Notes: generated from the letters alone by a model not told the origin. A DNA stretch of 64,000 nucleotides from CAZEAP01 sp964510315 (GCA_964510315.1 CAZEAP010000022.1:6382-70381); one strand, 5' to 3'; counted from the first letter of the stretch, positions 1 to 10,319 are shown. Numbers and translations: made by a program.

Positions 1-1
1 G

Positions 2-244
2 GAGTTCCACGCCTACGTGCGCAACGAGACGCCCGAGATCCCCGAGCGTATCGCCGAGACCGAAGAGATCGACGAGGAGACGCGGAAGGAATTGGACGAG
101 GCGGTGGAGCGGTTCAAACGCACCTTCGTGACCTCCGAGGAGGCGCCGGAGGAAGGGGAGGGCACCGAGGCGCACGAGGAGGCGGCCGAGGAAGCCGAAC
201 CGTCAGAGGAGGCACCGGCCGCTGCGGAGACCGAAGAACCGTGA
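2..244 (+). CDS. atpA: F1 ATP synthase alpha subunit, C-terminal end (partial)
   Basis: The frame is open from the window edge and reads EFHAYVRNETPEIPERI, then a helical stretch ending FKRTF. This is the usual C-terminal helix of the alpha subunit, the catalytic-hexamer partner of beta in the membrane-bound ATP synthase. Thirteen bases separate it from atpG, then atpD and atpC follow, the standard operon order. After the normal family end (about FKRTFV) there is an extra tail of roughly 35 residues made almost only of Glu, Ala, Pro, Gly and Thr. The tail is unusual and probably disordered; its role is unknown. Only the last 80 residues or so are in the window. Confidence 0.9.
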   Translation, partial: EFHAYVRNETPEIPERIAETEEIDEETRKELDEAVERFKRTFVTSEEAPEEGEGTEAHEEAAEEAEPSEEAPAAAETEEP

Positions 245-257
245 TCTGCGAGGCGCC

Positions 258-1181
258 ATGAGTTCGTTCCGGGAAATCAAGAGCCGCATCGGCGGCGTCA
301 GGAACATCCAGCAGATCACCCGCGCCATGAAGATGGTGGCGGCGGCCAGGCTGCGACGCTCCGAGCAGGCCATCCGCGCCCTGCGCCCCTACTCCTCCCG
401 GCTGGACCACCTCTGCGCGCGTTTTCTTCAGCGGGCCATCGGTGACGAACATCCGTTCTTCCAGCAGCGGGAAGTGCGCCGCGTCGGCGTGCTGGTCATC
501 GCCAGCGACCGGGGGCTTTGCGGCGCCTACAACGATCACGTGGTGGAGACCGCCGCCGACCTGATTGACGAGCATCCGGCGGAGGACTACGTGCTGGTGG
601 CGGTCGGGGGGCGGGGCCTCTCCCGATTCCGGCGCGCCGGCTACGAGATTGCGGAAGGCTACGAGGACGTTTTCAACCCGGTCCACTACGTAACGGCCCA
701 AAACATGTGCGAGGACCTGCGCGAGCCGTTTCTGGGAGGGGAGGTGGATGAGGTGCAGATAGTCTTCACCGAATTCTTCAGCCCCATGCGGCAGATAGTG
801 GTCACGCGCCGCCTGTTGCCCTGTCCGCCCCATACTCGGTGGCGGGAGGTGATGGAGCACCACGAAAGGAAACTGCCCGCAGGCATGCACGCCGAGCCGG
901 ACAGCATCGAACGCGCTCAAAGCAGCATCTATCTCCACGAACCCGACTACGAGACGATCGCCGAAAGGCTGCTGGAGCGCAACCTCAGCGTGCAGGTCTA
1001 TCGCGCGCTGCTGGAAGCCCAGGCCAGCGAACAGGGCGCCCGGATGGTGGCCATGGACAACGCCACCGACAACGCCGAGGAGATGGTCGAAGAACTGACC
1101 CTGCAGATGAACCGGCTCCGCCAGGAGAGCATCACCCGCGAGATACTCGACGTGGTGGGCGGGGCGGAAGCCGCCGAATAG
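258..1181 (+). CDS. atpG: F1 ATP synthase gamma subunit
   Basis: Gamma is the rotating central stalk of F1, turning inside the alpha3beta3 ring. The 307-residue product begins MSSFREIKSRIGGVRNIQQI and continues with TRAMKMVAA, the N-terminal coiled-coil helix typical of the family. It ends with the matching C-terminal helix (residues about 255-305, containing MVAMDNATDNAEEM and the arginine-rich LRQESITREI), which pairs with the first helix to form the shaft. Length is normal, slightly above the 285-290 of E. coli. The ATG is preceded by GAGG and lies 13 bases after the atpA stop, so co-translation with alpha is likely. The gap to atpD is 26 bases. Confidence 0.96.
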   Translation: MSSFREIKSRIGGVRNIQQITRAMKMVAAARLRRSEQAIRALRPYSSRLDHLCARFLQRAIGDEHPFFQQREVRRVGVLVIASDRGLCGAYNDHVVETAADLIDEHPAEDYVLVAVGGRGLSRFRRAGYEIAEGYEDVFNPVHYVTAQNMCEDLREPFLGGEVDEVQIVFTEFFSPMRQIVVTRRLLPCPPHTRWREVMEHHERKLPAGMHAEPDSIERAQSSIYLHEPDYETIAERLLERNLSVQVYRALLEAQASEQGARMVAMDNATDNAEEMVEELTLQMNRLRQESITREILDVVGGAEAAE

Positions 1182-1207
1182 CCAATCAGCCATGGAGTAA
1201 CCCAGAC

Positions 1208-2599
<1,392 letters not shown>

Positions 2600-2862
2600 C
2601 CCGGATGTTTCACGAATCAAGGAGTAATATTCACATAACAGATGGAACGATAGCGGGTTAGGCGCGTTCTTCGGCATCTGAAACGCGGTAGGCTCTGTGT
2701 GAGGCGAAAACAACAAACTGATTCGCCCTGCGGGGGAGCCGCCGGCGGCCCATCTGCTTTGTCAGGCCGCGCTTGCAGTGTTGGAACACAGCGGCGCTTG
2801 CCTTCCGCGCATCTGGACCACTGGCGACTCCTGAAAAATCCGGGCTGAGGAAGGGAAGCCCC
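2600..2862. other. Long atpD-atpC spacer
   Basis: 263 bases without a convincing gene separate beta from epsilon, where most operons have fewer than 50. The first 120 bases look less GC-rich than their surroundings (for example the stretch around GGAGTAATATTCACATAAC). No transposase, clear terminator or strong promoter is visible. It may be an old inserted repeat or a regulatory spacer. A purine-rich site (AGGAAGGGAAG) at its end is the atpC ribosome binding site. Confidence 0.4.
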
Positions 2863-3258
2863 ATGGAAGTCAACGTCATAACCCCCGAAAGAAGCGTCTT
2901 CAAGGCCGCGGGCGTCGAGCACGTGCTCCTGCCCGCCGAGGACGGTGAACTGGGCATCCTGCCGGGGCATATCTCGATGATCTGCAGCATGGCCGTCGGC
3001 CGTATCCGGGTGGACCTGCCGGAGGAGTCCGTGGAGCTGGCAACCAGCGGGGGCTTTGCCGAGGTGTTCGAGGACCGCGTCACCATGCTCGCCGACACCG
3101 CCGAGAAGGCCACGGAGATCGACGTCGAACGCGCCCGCCGGGCGCGCGAGCGGGCGGAGGAGAGGCTGCGCAAACGTTCCGAAGAGATCGACATGGCCCG
3201 CGCCAAAGCCGCCCTCAGCCGGGCGGCGAACCGCCTCCACGTGGCCGGCGCCGGTTGA
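2863..3258 (+). CDS. atpC: F1 ATP synthase epsilon subunit
   Basis: Epsilon sits on the gamma stalk and couples or inhibits F1. The 131-residue product has the N-terminal beta-sandwich (MEVNVITPERSVFKAAGVEH, LPAEDGELGILPGH) and an arginine- and glutamate-rich C-terminal helical hairpin (ARRARERAEERLRKRSEEID). The frame is open from 2773, but the ATG at 2863 gives the family start and has an AGGAAGGGAAG site just upstream. It is the last gene of the atp operon. The next 315 bases hold palindromic repeats and the uvrA promoter region. Confidence 0.95.
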   Translation: MEVNVITPERSVFKAAGVEHVLLPAEDGELGILPGHISMICSMAVGRIRVDLPEESVELATSGGFAEVFEDRVTMLADTAEKATEIDVERARRARERAEERLRKRSEEIDMARAKAALSRAANRLHVAGAG

Positions 3259-3282
3259 GTTGCGGCCTTCCGTGGCAGTAGC

Positions 3283-3485
3283 GCGACCCCGCCGGAGGCG
3301 GAAGAGCTTCCAGGTCGCAGTCCACCCGAGGCGGATCATGGCCCGGCCCCTTCTACGCAGGAGAAAAGGGCGGGGGCAAGATGCCCCCGCAATGCGGGCA
3401 GGGATGCCCGCGCCACAGCCGCCCCTCATAGCGGCGGCGCACCAAGGTGCGCAAGGATATAGCCTGGGGTGCCAGCCCCACCCAC
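3283..3485. repeat. Palindromic interspersed repeat, copy 1 (family R1)
   Basis: This fills most of the 315-base gap between atpC and uvrA. GCGACC at 3283 pairs with GGTCGC at 3313-3318, and a smaller palindrome CCGCCGGAGGCGG is nested between them. Then come a perfect 9-bp hairpin at 3370-3390 (GCGGGGGCA and its complement around a 3-base loop), a second at 3394-3411 (GCGGGCA, loop GGGA, TGCCCGC), and a weaker one near 3465-3485. The same modules recur at 19.5-20.5 kb, 36.4 kb and 61.4 kb. The hairpins could stop atp transcription, but there is no U-run. No protein-coding gene is seen. Confidence 0.75.
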
Positions 3486-3489
3486 TCCT

Positions 3490-3522
3490 TTGACTGGCCG
3501 CCGCGGCCGCGTGCGGTATAAT
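3490..3522 (+). promoter_or_regulatory. Possible uvrA promoter
   Basis: A perfect TATAAT at 3517-3522 lies 51 bases before the uvrA ATG. The best -35-like box, TTGACT at 3490-3495, is 21 bases upstream of it, longer than the usual 17, so only the -10 box is convincing. No LexA-like operator is recognised around it. Confidence 0.4.
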
Positions 3523-3573
3523 GTACAGTTTGAGACCTTCCCAACCGCACTACTACTGTCCCCCGGTCCGGCA

Positions 3574-6348
3574 ATGACCACCGACAACGCCATACGCGCC
3601 CGCGGAGTGCGGGTCCACAACCTGAAGAACATCGACGTGGACGTGCCGCGGGGGAAGTACGTGGTGGTCACCGGAGTGAGCGGCAGCGGGAAGTCGAGCC
3701 TCGCCCTCGACACCCTCTACGCGGAGGGCCAGCGGCGCTACGTGGAGTCCTTCAGCGCCTACGCCCGCCAGTTCCTGGAGCGGATGGACAAGCCGGACGT
3801 CGACAAGGTGGAGAACATCCCTCCCGCCATCGCCATCGAGCAGAAAAACCCCGTCAAGAACCGTCGTTCCACCGTCGGCACCGCCACCGAGCTGAACGAC
3901 TACATCCGCCTGCTGTGGGCGCGGGTGGGGCACGTGTTCTGCCCGGAATGCGGCCGGGAGATCGAGTCCCACAGCCCCGCCAACATCGCCGAGGAAGTGC
4001 TCTCGGGCGAGGAGGGAGCACGTTTCATGGTCACCTTTCCCCTCGCTCTCACCGAGAAGCTCTCGGTGGAGGAGCAGGCCGAACGCATCCGCGAGATGGG
4101 CTTTGTGCGGCTGCTGGTCGATGGGAAGGTGATCGACATAACCTCCACCGACGAACTGCCGCTGCCGGAGGGCGGCGGAGAGGTGGAGGTGGTGGCCGAC
4201 CGCCTGGTCGTCGGGCCGGACGCCCGCGAGCGCCTGACCGAGGCGGTGGAGACCTGCTACCGGCTGGGCAAGGGGCGCTGCAACGTCCACGTGATGGAGG
4301 GCCCCGTCCTGAAGTTCAGCAACCGGATGATCTGCCCGGACTGCCGACGGGAGATGCCCGAGCCGACGCCTCAGCTCTTCTCCTTCAACAACCCGCTGGG
4401 CGCCTGCGAGACTTGTTCCGGCTACGGCGCAACCATATCCATCAGCCGGCAGGCGGTGGTGCCGGACCCCCGGAAGACCCTCCGGCAGGGCGCCATCGCC
4501 CCCTGGACCACGGACTCCACCGAGGAATGCTTCGAGCAGCTCCTGGAGGGCGCACCGGAAGCGGGCATACCCGTCGACGTGCCCTGGGAGGACCTGGAGG
4601 ACTGGCAGCAGGACGCGGTCTTCGGGGGCACCGACGACTTCTACGGGGTGTGGGACTTCTTCGACTGGCTGCGGAGCAAGAAGTACAAGCTCCACGTGCG
4701 CGTGCTGCTGAGCCGCTACAGGGCCTACGAGACCTGTCCCGACTGCGGGGGGACGCGCCTCTGCGAGGAGGCCCGGAGCGTGGAGATCAGCGGTCGCAAC
4801 GTCGCCGAGATCAGCGCGATGCGCATCGAGGACGCGGTCGGTTTTTTCCACGACGAGATCGAACTGAGCGATTACGAACAGAAGGTCAGCGCCCTGCTGC
4901 TGGGGGAGATACGCGGCCGCCTGGACTGCCTGGAGCAGATCGGTCTCGGTTACGTCACGCTCGACAGGCTGACCCGGACCCTCAGCGGCGGCGAGATGCA
5001 GAGGGTCAACCTGGCCACGAGCCTCGGCTCCGCGCTGGTCAACACGCTCTACATCCTGGACGAGCCCAGCATCGGGCTGCACCCGCGGGACGCCGACAGG
5101 CTGATCGGCATACTGAACGACCTGCGGGACCGGGGCAACACCGTTGTGGTGGTCGAGCACGATCGCCAGTTGATCGAGGCCGCCGACCACGCCATCGACC
5201 TGGGGCCCGGCCCCGGCGAGCGCGGCGGGCGAGTAGTCTATGACGGAGACCTCGAAGGGCTGGCGGAGTGTGAGGACTCGGTGACGGGCGCATACCTGCG
5301 GGGAGAGCTGCGCATACCCGTCCCGGAGGAGCGCCGACAGCCCGGCCCCCGCCGCATCATCCTGCGGGGCGCCGCCGAACATAATCTGAAAGAGATCGAC
5401 GTGCAGTTCCCGCTGGGGCTTTTCGTCTGCGTCACCGGGGTCAGCGGCAGCGGCAAGAGCAGTCTGGTCCAGGACACGCTCTATGGGGCGCTGAAGCGGC
5501 GCAAGCCGGGCGGTTACGCCGACCCCATCGGCGAACACGATGCGCTGAGTGGAGATCAACTGATCGAGGACGTTATACTGGTGGACCAGTCGGCCGTTGG
5601 GACCACGCCCCGCTCCAACCCCGTCACTTACGTAAAGGCGTTCAAATACATTCGCCGGCTTTTCTCAGAGACCCGTGAGGCCCGCATCCGCAACCTTGAT
5701 CCCGGCACCTTCTCCTTCAACACCCCCGGCGGGCGGTGCGAGGAGTGCAGCGGCACCGGGAGTATAAAGGTTGACATGCAGTTTCTGGCCGATGTCTACG
5801 TTACCTGCGAGCGGTGCGAGGGACGGCGCTATCAGGAGGACATCCTCAATATCGAATACCAGGGTCGTTCCATATACGACGTGCTCCAGATGACCGCCGA
5901 TGAAGGCATGCGGTTCTTCCGGGGAGAGGAGAAGATAACCCGGCGGCTGCGGTACCTGAGCCGCACCGGCCTGGGATACATCCGCCTCGGCCAGCCGGCC
6001 ACCACGCTGTCGGGCGGCGAAGCCCAGCGACTCAAACTGGCGGCGCACATGATCCAGGGCGGCGACGAGCCCCACCTTTTTCTGTTCGACGAACCCACCG
6101 TGGGGCTGCACTTCGACGACATACGCAAGCTGCTGTCCTGTTTCCAATCCCTGGTTGACGACGGCCACAGCGTCATCGTCGTTGAACACAACCTTGACGT
6201 TATCAAGTACGCCGATTATGTGATAGACCTGGGTCCGGGACAGGGTCCCGACGGCGGAGAGCTGGTAGTGGCCGGTTCTCCGGAAGAGATCGCCGACTGC
6301 GAGCGCAGCCATACGGGCCGCTTCCTGCGCCGGGTCCTGAACAACTGA
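3574..6348 (+). CDS. uvrA: Excinuclease ABC subunit A (UvrA)
   Basis: UvrA is the damage-sensing ABC ATPase dimer of nucleotide excision repair and loads UvrB on lesions. The 924-residue protein has the family's doubled architecture: first Walker A GVSGSGKSS at residues 34-42, zinc-finger cysteine pairs (CPECG, CPDCR), LSGGEMQR signature and DEPSIGLHPRD. The second half has GVSGSGKSS, SNPVTYVKAF, a second zinc module (CEECSGTG, CERCEG), LSGGEAQRLKLA and DEPTVGLHFDD. The ATG at 3574 is chosen because the family homology begins within ten residues of it; the open frame runs further up into repeat DNA. The acyltransferase gene follows after 19 bases. Confidence 0.96.
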   Translation: MTTDNAIRARGVRVHNLKNIDVDVPRGKYVVVTGVSGSGKSSLALDTLYAEGQRRYVESFSAYARQFLERMDKPDVDKVENIPPAIAIEQKNPVKNRRSTVGTATELNDYIRLLWARVGHVFCPECGREIESHSPANIAEEVLSGEEGARFMVTFPLALTEKLSVEEQAERIREMGFVRLLVDGKVIDITSTDELPLPEGGGEVEVVADRLVVGPDARERLTEAVETCYRLGKGRCNVHVMEGPVLKFSNRMICPDCRREMPEPTPQLFSFNNPLGACETCSGYGATISISRQAVVPDPRKTLRQGAIAPWTTDSTEECFEQLLEGAPEAGIPVDVPWEDLEDWQQDAVFGGTDDFYGVWDFFDWLRSKKYKLHVRVLLSRYRAYETCPDCGGTRLCEEARSVEISGRNVAEISAMRIEDAVGFFHDEIELSDYEQKVSALLLGEIRGRLDCLEQIGLGYVTLDRLTRTLSGGEMQRVNLATSLGSALVNTLYILDEPSIGLHPRDADRLIGILNDLRDRGNTVVVVEHDRQLIEAADHAIDLGPGPGERGGRVVYDGDLEGLAECEDSVTGAYLRGELRIPVPEERRQPGPRRIILRGAAEHNLKEIDVQFPLGLFVCVTGVSGSGKSSLVQDTLYGALKRRKPGGYADPIGEHDALSGDQLIEDVILVDQSAVGTTPRSNPVTYVKAFKYIRRLFSETREARIRNLDPGTFSFNTPGGRCEECSGTGSIKVDMQFLADVYVTCERCEGRRYQEDILNIEYQGRSIYDVLQMTADEGMRFFRGEEKITRRLRYLSRTGLGYIRLGQPATTLSGGEAQRLKLAAHMIQGGDEPHLFLFDEPTVGLHFDDIRKLLSCFQSLVDDGHSVIVVEHNLDVIKYADYVIDLGPGQGPDGGELVVAGSPEEIADCERSHTGRFLRRVLNN

Positions 6349-6367
6349 ACCAACCGCGGAAGAGGGC

Positions 6368-7294
6368 ATGACGGAGAGCGGAAAGTTGGGCACGGCCCTG
6401 GACTGGGTGGGCTACGCCCTCATGCGCAACGTCGTCGCGGCGGTTCAGGTTCTTCCCTGGAGGAGCGGGCGCGCCCTGGCGAGGGGCCTCGGACGGGTCG
6501 CCTGCGTGCTGGACCGCTCCACCCGCAAGGCGAACGCTGAGGAGAACCTCTCGCGCGCCTTTCCGGAGTTGAGCAAGCAGGAGGTCAAGGCCATCATCCG
6601 TGACGTCTACCCCCACCTCTCCACTGTGCTGCTGGAGGGACTGGAGTTCTCCCGTGCCGTGATGCGCGGGCAGGGGCGGGGGCTTCTGGAGACCGAGGGC
6701 TTCGAGCAACTAAAGGAGGCGGGGAGGCAGACCGGAGTGGTCTTCGTTAGCGGCCACTTCGGGCAGTGGGAGGTGCTCGGAGCCGCGGCTCAACTGCTGG
6801 GCTACCCCCTGTGGACCGTCCGCCGCGGGTTCGACAATGTTTTCGTCGAGGATTACGTGCGTCGCCTGCGGAAACAACGCGGCCAGCGGATGCTCGGCAA
6901 ACACAGGGTGCTGCGCCGGATGATCCGGCTGGTCGAGCGGGGACAGAACGTGGCCATGCTGATCGACCAGGACGCCCGGCGCCACGGGCTGCTGGTGGAC
7001 TTCTTCGGTCGGCCGGCCAGCACCACCACCGCCCCGGCACGGTTGGCACTGCGAACGGGTGCTCCCGTTGCAGTGGTCTACGGGCGGCGTATCGAGGGAA
7101 GGAACCGTTTCAGGATCGTCCTGGAGAACGTTGTCCGGCCCGACCCCGACGCCGATTACCGCAGCGAGGTGCGACGCATCACCCAGCGGATCACCCACGA
7201 CCTGGAGAATGTCATCCGGCGGGCGCCGGAGCGATGGCTGTGGCTCCACAGGCGCTGGAAAACTTACCCCGGCAAGTATCCCCGGCACCGCTGA
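6368..7294 (+). CDS. LpxL/HtrB-like lysophospholipid acyltransferase
   Basis: The 308-residue protein belongs to the lipid A biosynthesis acyltransferase family, which transfers acyl chains to Kdo-lipid A precursors at the inner membrane. It shows the HX4E catalytic motif as HFGQWE (His130, Glu135), the upstream NLSRAFPELS region, MLIDQDARRHG and a C-terminal WLWLHRRWKT, all typical of LpxL relatives. Length matches the family (290-320). A hydrophobic N-terminal stretch probably anchors it. It is 19 bases after uvrA, so likely cotranscribed. The exact acyl donor and acceptor cannot be told. Its presence supports a Gram-negative envelope. Confidence 0.88.
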   Translation: MTESGKLGTALDWVGYALMRNVVAAVQVLPWRSGRALARGLGRVACVLDRSTRKANAEENLSRAFPELSKQEVKAIIRDVYPHLSTVLLEGLEFSRAVMRGQGRGLLETEGFEQLKEAGRQTGVVFVSGHFGQWEVLGAAAQLLGYPLWTVRRGFDNVFVEDYVRRLRKQRGQRMLGKHRVLRRMIRLVERGQNVAMLIDQDARRHGLLVDFFGRPASTTTAPARLALRTGAPVAVVYGRRIEGRNRFRIVLENVVRPDPDADYRSEVRRITQRITHDLENVIRRAPERWLWLHRRWKTYPGKYPRHR

Positions 7295-7400
7295 CCCGCG
7301 GCCGTCTCTCACTTGCGCCGGGGTCTTTTGACTGTACCCTGATGAGGGTTCGTTTCTCTTGTCCGTCAAACGTGCACGCCCCTCAGAAAGGCCGCGCCAA

Positions 7401-8225
7401 ATGGTTCGGAAGGCCGTAGTGCTGGCGCGCGGTCTCGGCACCCGTATGCGTCGAGACCGGCCGGAGGTCGAACTGGAAGGCCCGCAGCAGCAGCGAGCGG
7501 AGGCCGGGCTGAAGGCCCTCATACCCGTCAACGGGCGGCCTTTCCTCGACTACGTGGTGGACTCCCTCATCCGGGCCGGCCTCGACCGGACATGCCTTGT
7601 CATCGCTCCCGAGGCGGACCTGATGCGGAGGGAGGCCGAACGCCTCAGCCGGCAGAGCGCAGCCGAGGTGGCGTGCGCCGTGCAGGATGAGCCCCTCGGC
7701 ACGGCCGATGCCGTGCTGGCGGCGCAAGCCTGGGTGGGCGACCACCCGTTTGTCCTCACCAACTCCGACAACCTGTTCCCTCCCGAAGCGGTGGCCCGCG
7801 TCGCCGGGGGCCCCGAAGAGGAATGCCGGGCAGGCGTGTTCCGGCGCGAGCAACTCGCTCGCCGGGGCAATATCCGTCCCGAGCGCGTCCGGAGCTTCGC
7901 CGTCGTTCGGGCTTCCGAGGAAGGCGACCTCCTGGGCATAGTGGAGAAACCATCGGAGCCGGAGCGCTTTGCCCGGCGGGGCAGCGTGCTGGTCAGCATG
8001 AACCTCTACGCGTTCACGCCGGCCGTTTTCGAGTCCTGCCGCCGGATCGAGCCCGACCCCGAGCGCGGGGAGCTGGAGCTGACGGCGGCCGTCGCCGATC
8101 TGTTAGACTCAGGAGGCGTACCATTCCGCGTAACTTTATGCAGGGGACCCGTTTTCGACCTGACCAGCAGAGCGGATATAGCCGCCGTTGAGCGAGAACT
8201 CCGTGATCGCCCGCTCTGCTTCTGA
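7401..8225 (+). CDS. Sugar-phosphate nucleotidyltransferase family protein
   Basis: A 274-residue NTP_transferase-fold protein. The N-terminus MVRKAVVLARGLGTRMRRD is a variant of the family's GxGTRM nucleotide-binding loop, with Arg where most members have Ala before GLGTRM. VNGRPFLDYVVDSL and the TNSDNLFP segment (the metal-binding Asp of the GD/SD motif) follow. Such enzymes activate sugar-1-phosphates to NDP-sugars. An insert of about 20 Glu/Gln-rich residues lies after the loop. The frame is open from 7359, but the ATG at 7401 has AGAAAGG upstream and starts the fold. The substrate is not identifiable. Confidence 0.82.
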   Translation: MVRKAVVLARGLGTRMRRDRPEVELEGPQQQRAEAGLKALIPVNGRPFLDYVVDSLIRAGLDRTCLVIAPEADLMRREAERLSRQSAAEVACAVQDEPLGTADAVLAAQAWVGDHPFVLTNSDNLFPPEAVARVAGGPEEECRAGVFRREQLARRGNIRPERVRSFAVVRASEEGDLLGIVEKPSEPERFARRGSVLVSMNLYAFTPAVFESCRRIEPDPERGELELTAAVADLLDSGGVPFRVTLCRGPVFDLTSRADIAAVERELRDRPLCF

Positions 8226-8266
8226 CGCCGTCGCCGGGCGGTGTCTCCACGCGCCGGAGAGGAAAC

Positions 8267-9115
8267 ATGGCGAAGGGCGACCTTCACATACATACGCTGG
8301 CCAGCGACGGGCTGCTCTCTCCGAGCCAGGTGGTGGACCGGGTGAAGGAGGCCGGCCTGGGCTTCTTTTCCATCGCCGATCACAACACCACGGCCGGAAT
8401 CGAGGAGGCCGAGGCGGCTCTGGCCGGGGGCCGCCCCCGCATGATCTACGGCGTCGAGCTGAGCGCCCAGCCGAAAGATGGCGACGAGATTCACGTGCTG
8501 GGCTACGGCTTCGACCCCAATAGCGAAGCGCTGAGGGAAGCGTGTCGCCGGATCGTCCGGCGCAAAAACGAGCAGATGTGGCGGATGGTGCGTCGGCTGC
8601 GGCAGTTCGGGGTGGGCATCGAGGTCGCCGACCTGCCCACCGACGAGGAGGACGGCTACGTGGGACGACCCTTACTGGCCGAGCGGCTCGTCCGCAGAGG
8701 GGTTGTGCATTCCACCCGGCAGGCCTTCGTCCGTTTTCTCGGCAGCGAAGGGGGAGCCTACGTGCCCATGAGGGAGTTCAGCCCCGGCCGCTGCATAGAG
8801 GCCATCCACGAGGCCGGAGGGCTCGCCGTGCTCGCTCACCCGACCATCGGGCTGGTCGACGCCTGGATCGACCGCCTCGCGGACCGGGGCCTGGACGGGG
8901 CCGAGGCCTATCGGCCGGGCCGGCGCGGAAACCAGCAGCTCTACATCGAGAAGGCCGCCGAACACTTCGGTCTCTTTGTCACCGGGGGCAGCGACTTCCA
9001 CGGGCGCAGGGGAGACGACCGGGTCGGCAAATTCACCGTCCGGCGCGACCGGCTCGACGGGTTCTTCTCCGCCCTCGCCGCGCGCACCCACGCGGGCGCT
9101 CCGAAGCCCGACTGA
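8267..9115 (+). CDS. PHP-domain metal-dependent phosphoesterase
   Basis: A 282-residue protein opening with DLHIHTLASDG, the first metal-binding motif of the PHP family (His7, His9). It continues with IADHNTTAG, a GVELSA segment, LAHPTIG and GGSDFHG near the end, completing the usual ligand set. The arrangement resembles the RNase AM/YciV (3',5'-nucleoside bisphosphate phosphatase) branch more than DNA polymerase PHP domains. It lies 41 bases after the nucleotidyltransferase with GGAG just before the ATG, so the two may be cotranscribed. The substrate is not determined; a trinucleotide or nucleotide phosphatase role is inferred. Confidence 0.85.
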   Translation: MAKGDLHIHTLASDGLLSPSQVVDRVKEAGLGFFSIADHNTTAGIEEAEAALAGGRPRMIYGVELSAQPKDGDEIHVLGYGFDPNSEALREACRRIVRRKNEQMWRMVRRLRQFGVGIEVADLPTDEEDGYVGRPLLAERLVRRGVVHSTRQAFVRFLGSEGGAYVPMREFSPGRCIEAIHEAGGLAVLAHPTIGLVDAWIDRLADRGLDGAEAYRPGRRGNQQLYIEKAAEHFGLFVTGGSDFHGRRGDDRVGKFTVRRDRLDGFFSALAARTHAGAPKPD

Positions 9116-9142
9116 CCCACTCCGTCTCAACAGCGGACGGCG

Positions 9143-9171
9143 TTGACCTACCCGCAAGACGGTGGTAAAGT
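9143..9171 (+). promoter_or_regulatory. Sigma-70-like promoter of the first URO-D gene
   Basis: TTGACC at 9143-9148 and TAAAGT at 9166-9171 are separated by exactly 17 bases, 42 bases ahead of the GTG start at 9214. Confidence 0.55.
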
Positions 9172-9213
9172 GGCCCGGCTGAGGCGGGCACTGCGGGTCA
9201 TGGAGACATCCTG

Positions 9214-10236
9214 GTGGGCCGGAATTCCAGGGAAATCGTGCGGGCGGCGGTGGAGTTCACGGGTCCCGAGCGGCTGCCGGTGAAGATGGCCGCGCTCGGA
9301 GTCTCCGACACCGCCGGAGTTCCCGTCCGCCACAAGCGGCGCGAGGTGGACGGTCGGGAGGGCGACGAATGGGGCGTTGTCTGGGAGAAGAGCGAAGTCC
9401 ACAACATGGGCCAACCGCGGGGGCACCTTCTCGGCGACCTCTCTGAGGTGGGCAAAGTTGTGCCGCCGGACTACGAGGAGGACTTTCACTACGAGGACTG
9501 CGAGGCGGCGCTGCGGGAAGCCGAGAAGCAGGGCAAGTACACCACCGCCGGCATATTCATGGTGCTCTTCGAACGGATGCATGCGCTGGCCGGCTTTGAG
9601 AACGTGTTGATGGGACTCCTGGCCGACCGGGAGCACGCCGCGGCCCTCGCCGACCGGATACTGGAGGCCAGGCTCTGCTTCGTGCGCAACATGCAGGAAC
9701 GCTTCGGGGAGCGGCTGGACTCCTTCGGGATGAGCGAGGACTGGGGCACCCAGGAGGCCGCTTTCGTCAGCGCCGAGCTGTGGTACGACTTCTTCTACCC
9801 CCGCTACAGGCGGCTCTTCGACGCCATGCACGAGGGCGGCCAGCACGTCTGGGTCCACTCCTGCGGTAAGATCAACGAGATCATCCAGGGTTTCATCGAC
9901 GCCGGCGTTGACGTGATCAACCTCCAGCAGCCCCGCGCGCTGGGCATAGAAGAGGTCGGCCGGCGCTACCGGGGCAGCATCACCTTCGAGTCGCTGGCCG
10001 ACATCCAGGCCAGCCTGCCCACCGGCCGGGCAGACCCCATCGAGGAGGACGCCGAGGCGCTGGCCCGGCACTGGATGACCCCGGAGGGCGGATTCGTCTT
10101 CAGCGACTACGGGGACGACGCCGCCATCGGCGCCGACCAGGGGGCCAAACTGACCATGTACCGCGCCTTCAGCCGCGTCTCCGAAGAACTCTACGGCAAC
10201 CCCCTCCCCGAACCGCGTGTCCCCGCGGGTCGCTGA
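9214..10236 (+). CDS. URO-D family protein (COG0407-type), paralogue 1
   Basis: A 340-residue member of the uroporphyrinogen decarboxylase/corrinoid methyltransferase superfamily. The zinc-site-like motif VWVHSCGKI and the following DAGVDVINLQQPRALG strand-loop are typical of MtaA/CmuA-related proteins rather than true HemE, as are the N-terminal PERLPVKM and the DWGTQEAAFVS segment. The start is a GTG with GGAGAC seven bases upstream. Many planctomycete-like genomes carry many such paralogues in sugar or methyl metabolism, usually without a known substrate. The gene stands alone behind its own promoter and converges on the coiled-coil envelope gene. A second, divergent paralogue lies at 14.1 kb. 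Confidence 0.8.
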   Translation: MGRNSREIVRAAVEFTGPERLPVKMAALGVSDTAGVPVRHKRREVDGREGDEWGVVWEKSEVHNMGQPRGHLLGDLSEVGKVVPPDYEEDFHYEDCEAALREAEKQGKYTTAGIFMVLFERMHALAGFENVLMGLLADREHAAALADRILEARLCFVRNMQERFGERLDSFGMSEDWGTQEAAFVSAELWYDFFYPRYRRLFDAMHEGGQHVWVHSCGKINEIIQGFIDAGVDVINLQQPRALGIEEVGRRYRGSITFESLADIQASLPTGRADPIEEDAEALARHWMTPEGGFVFSDYGDDAAIGADQGAKLTMYRAFSRVSEELYGNPLPEPRVPAGR

Positions 10237-10304
10237 GCGGGTCCATGACCGAAGAGAGTGTGCGCCGGTCTCCCGCCGTTGCGCCTGCCTTCCTTCGTTG
10301 CCGT

Positions 10305-10319
10305 CCCGCCACAGGCGGG
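10305..10319. terminator. Hairpin between convergent genes
   Basis: CCCGCC, ACA loop, GGCGGG form a perfect 6-bp stem in the 147-base gap between two convergent genes, so it could end transcripts from both sides. There is no U-run, so intrinsic termination is only suggested. Confidence 0.3.

Noticed and set aside
3553..5559. 668-codon minus-strand frame opposite uvrA
   Set aside because: Composition (Leu, Val, Asp, Gln and His rich) and lack of known motifs show it is the antisense of UvrA.
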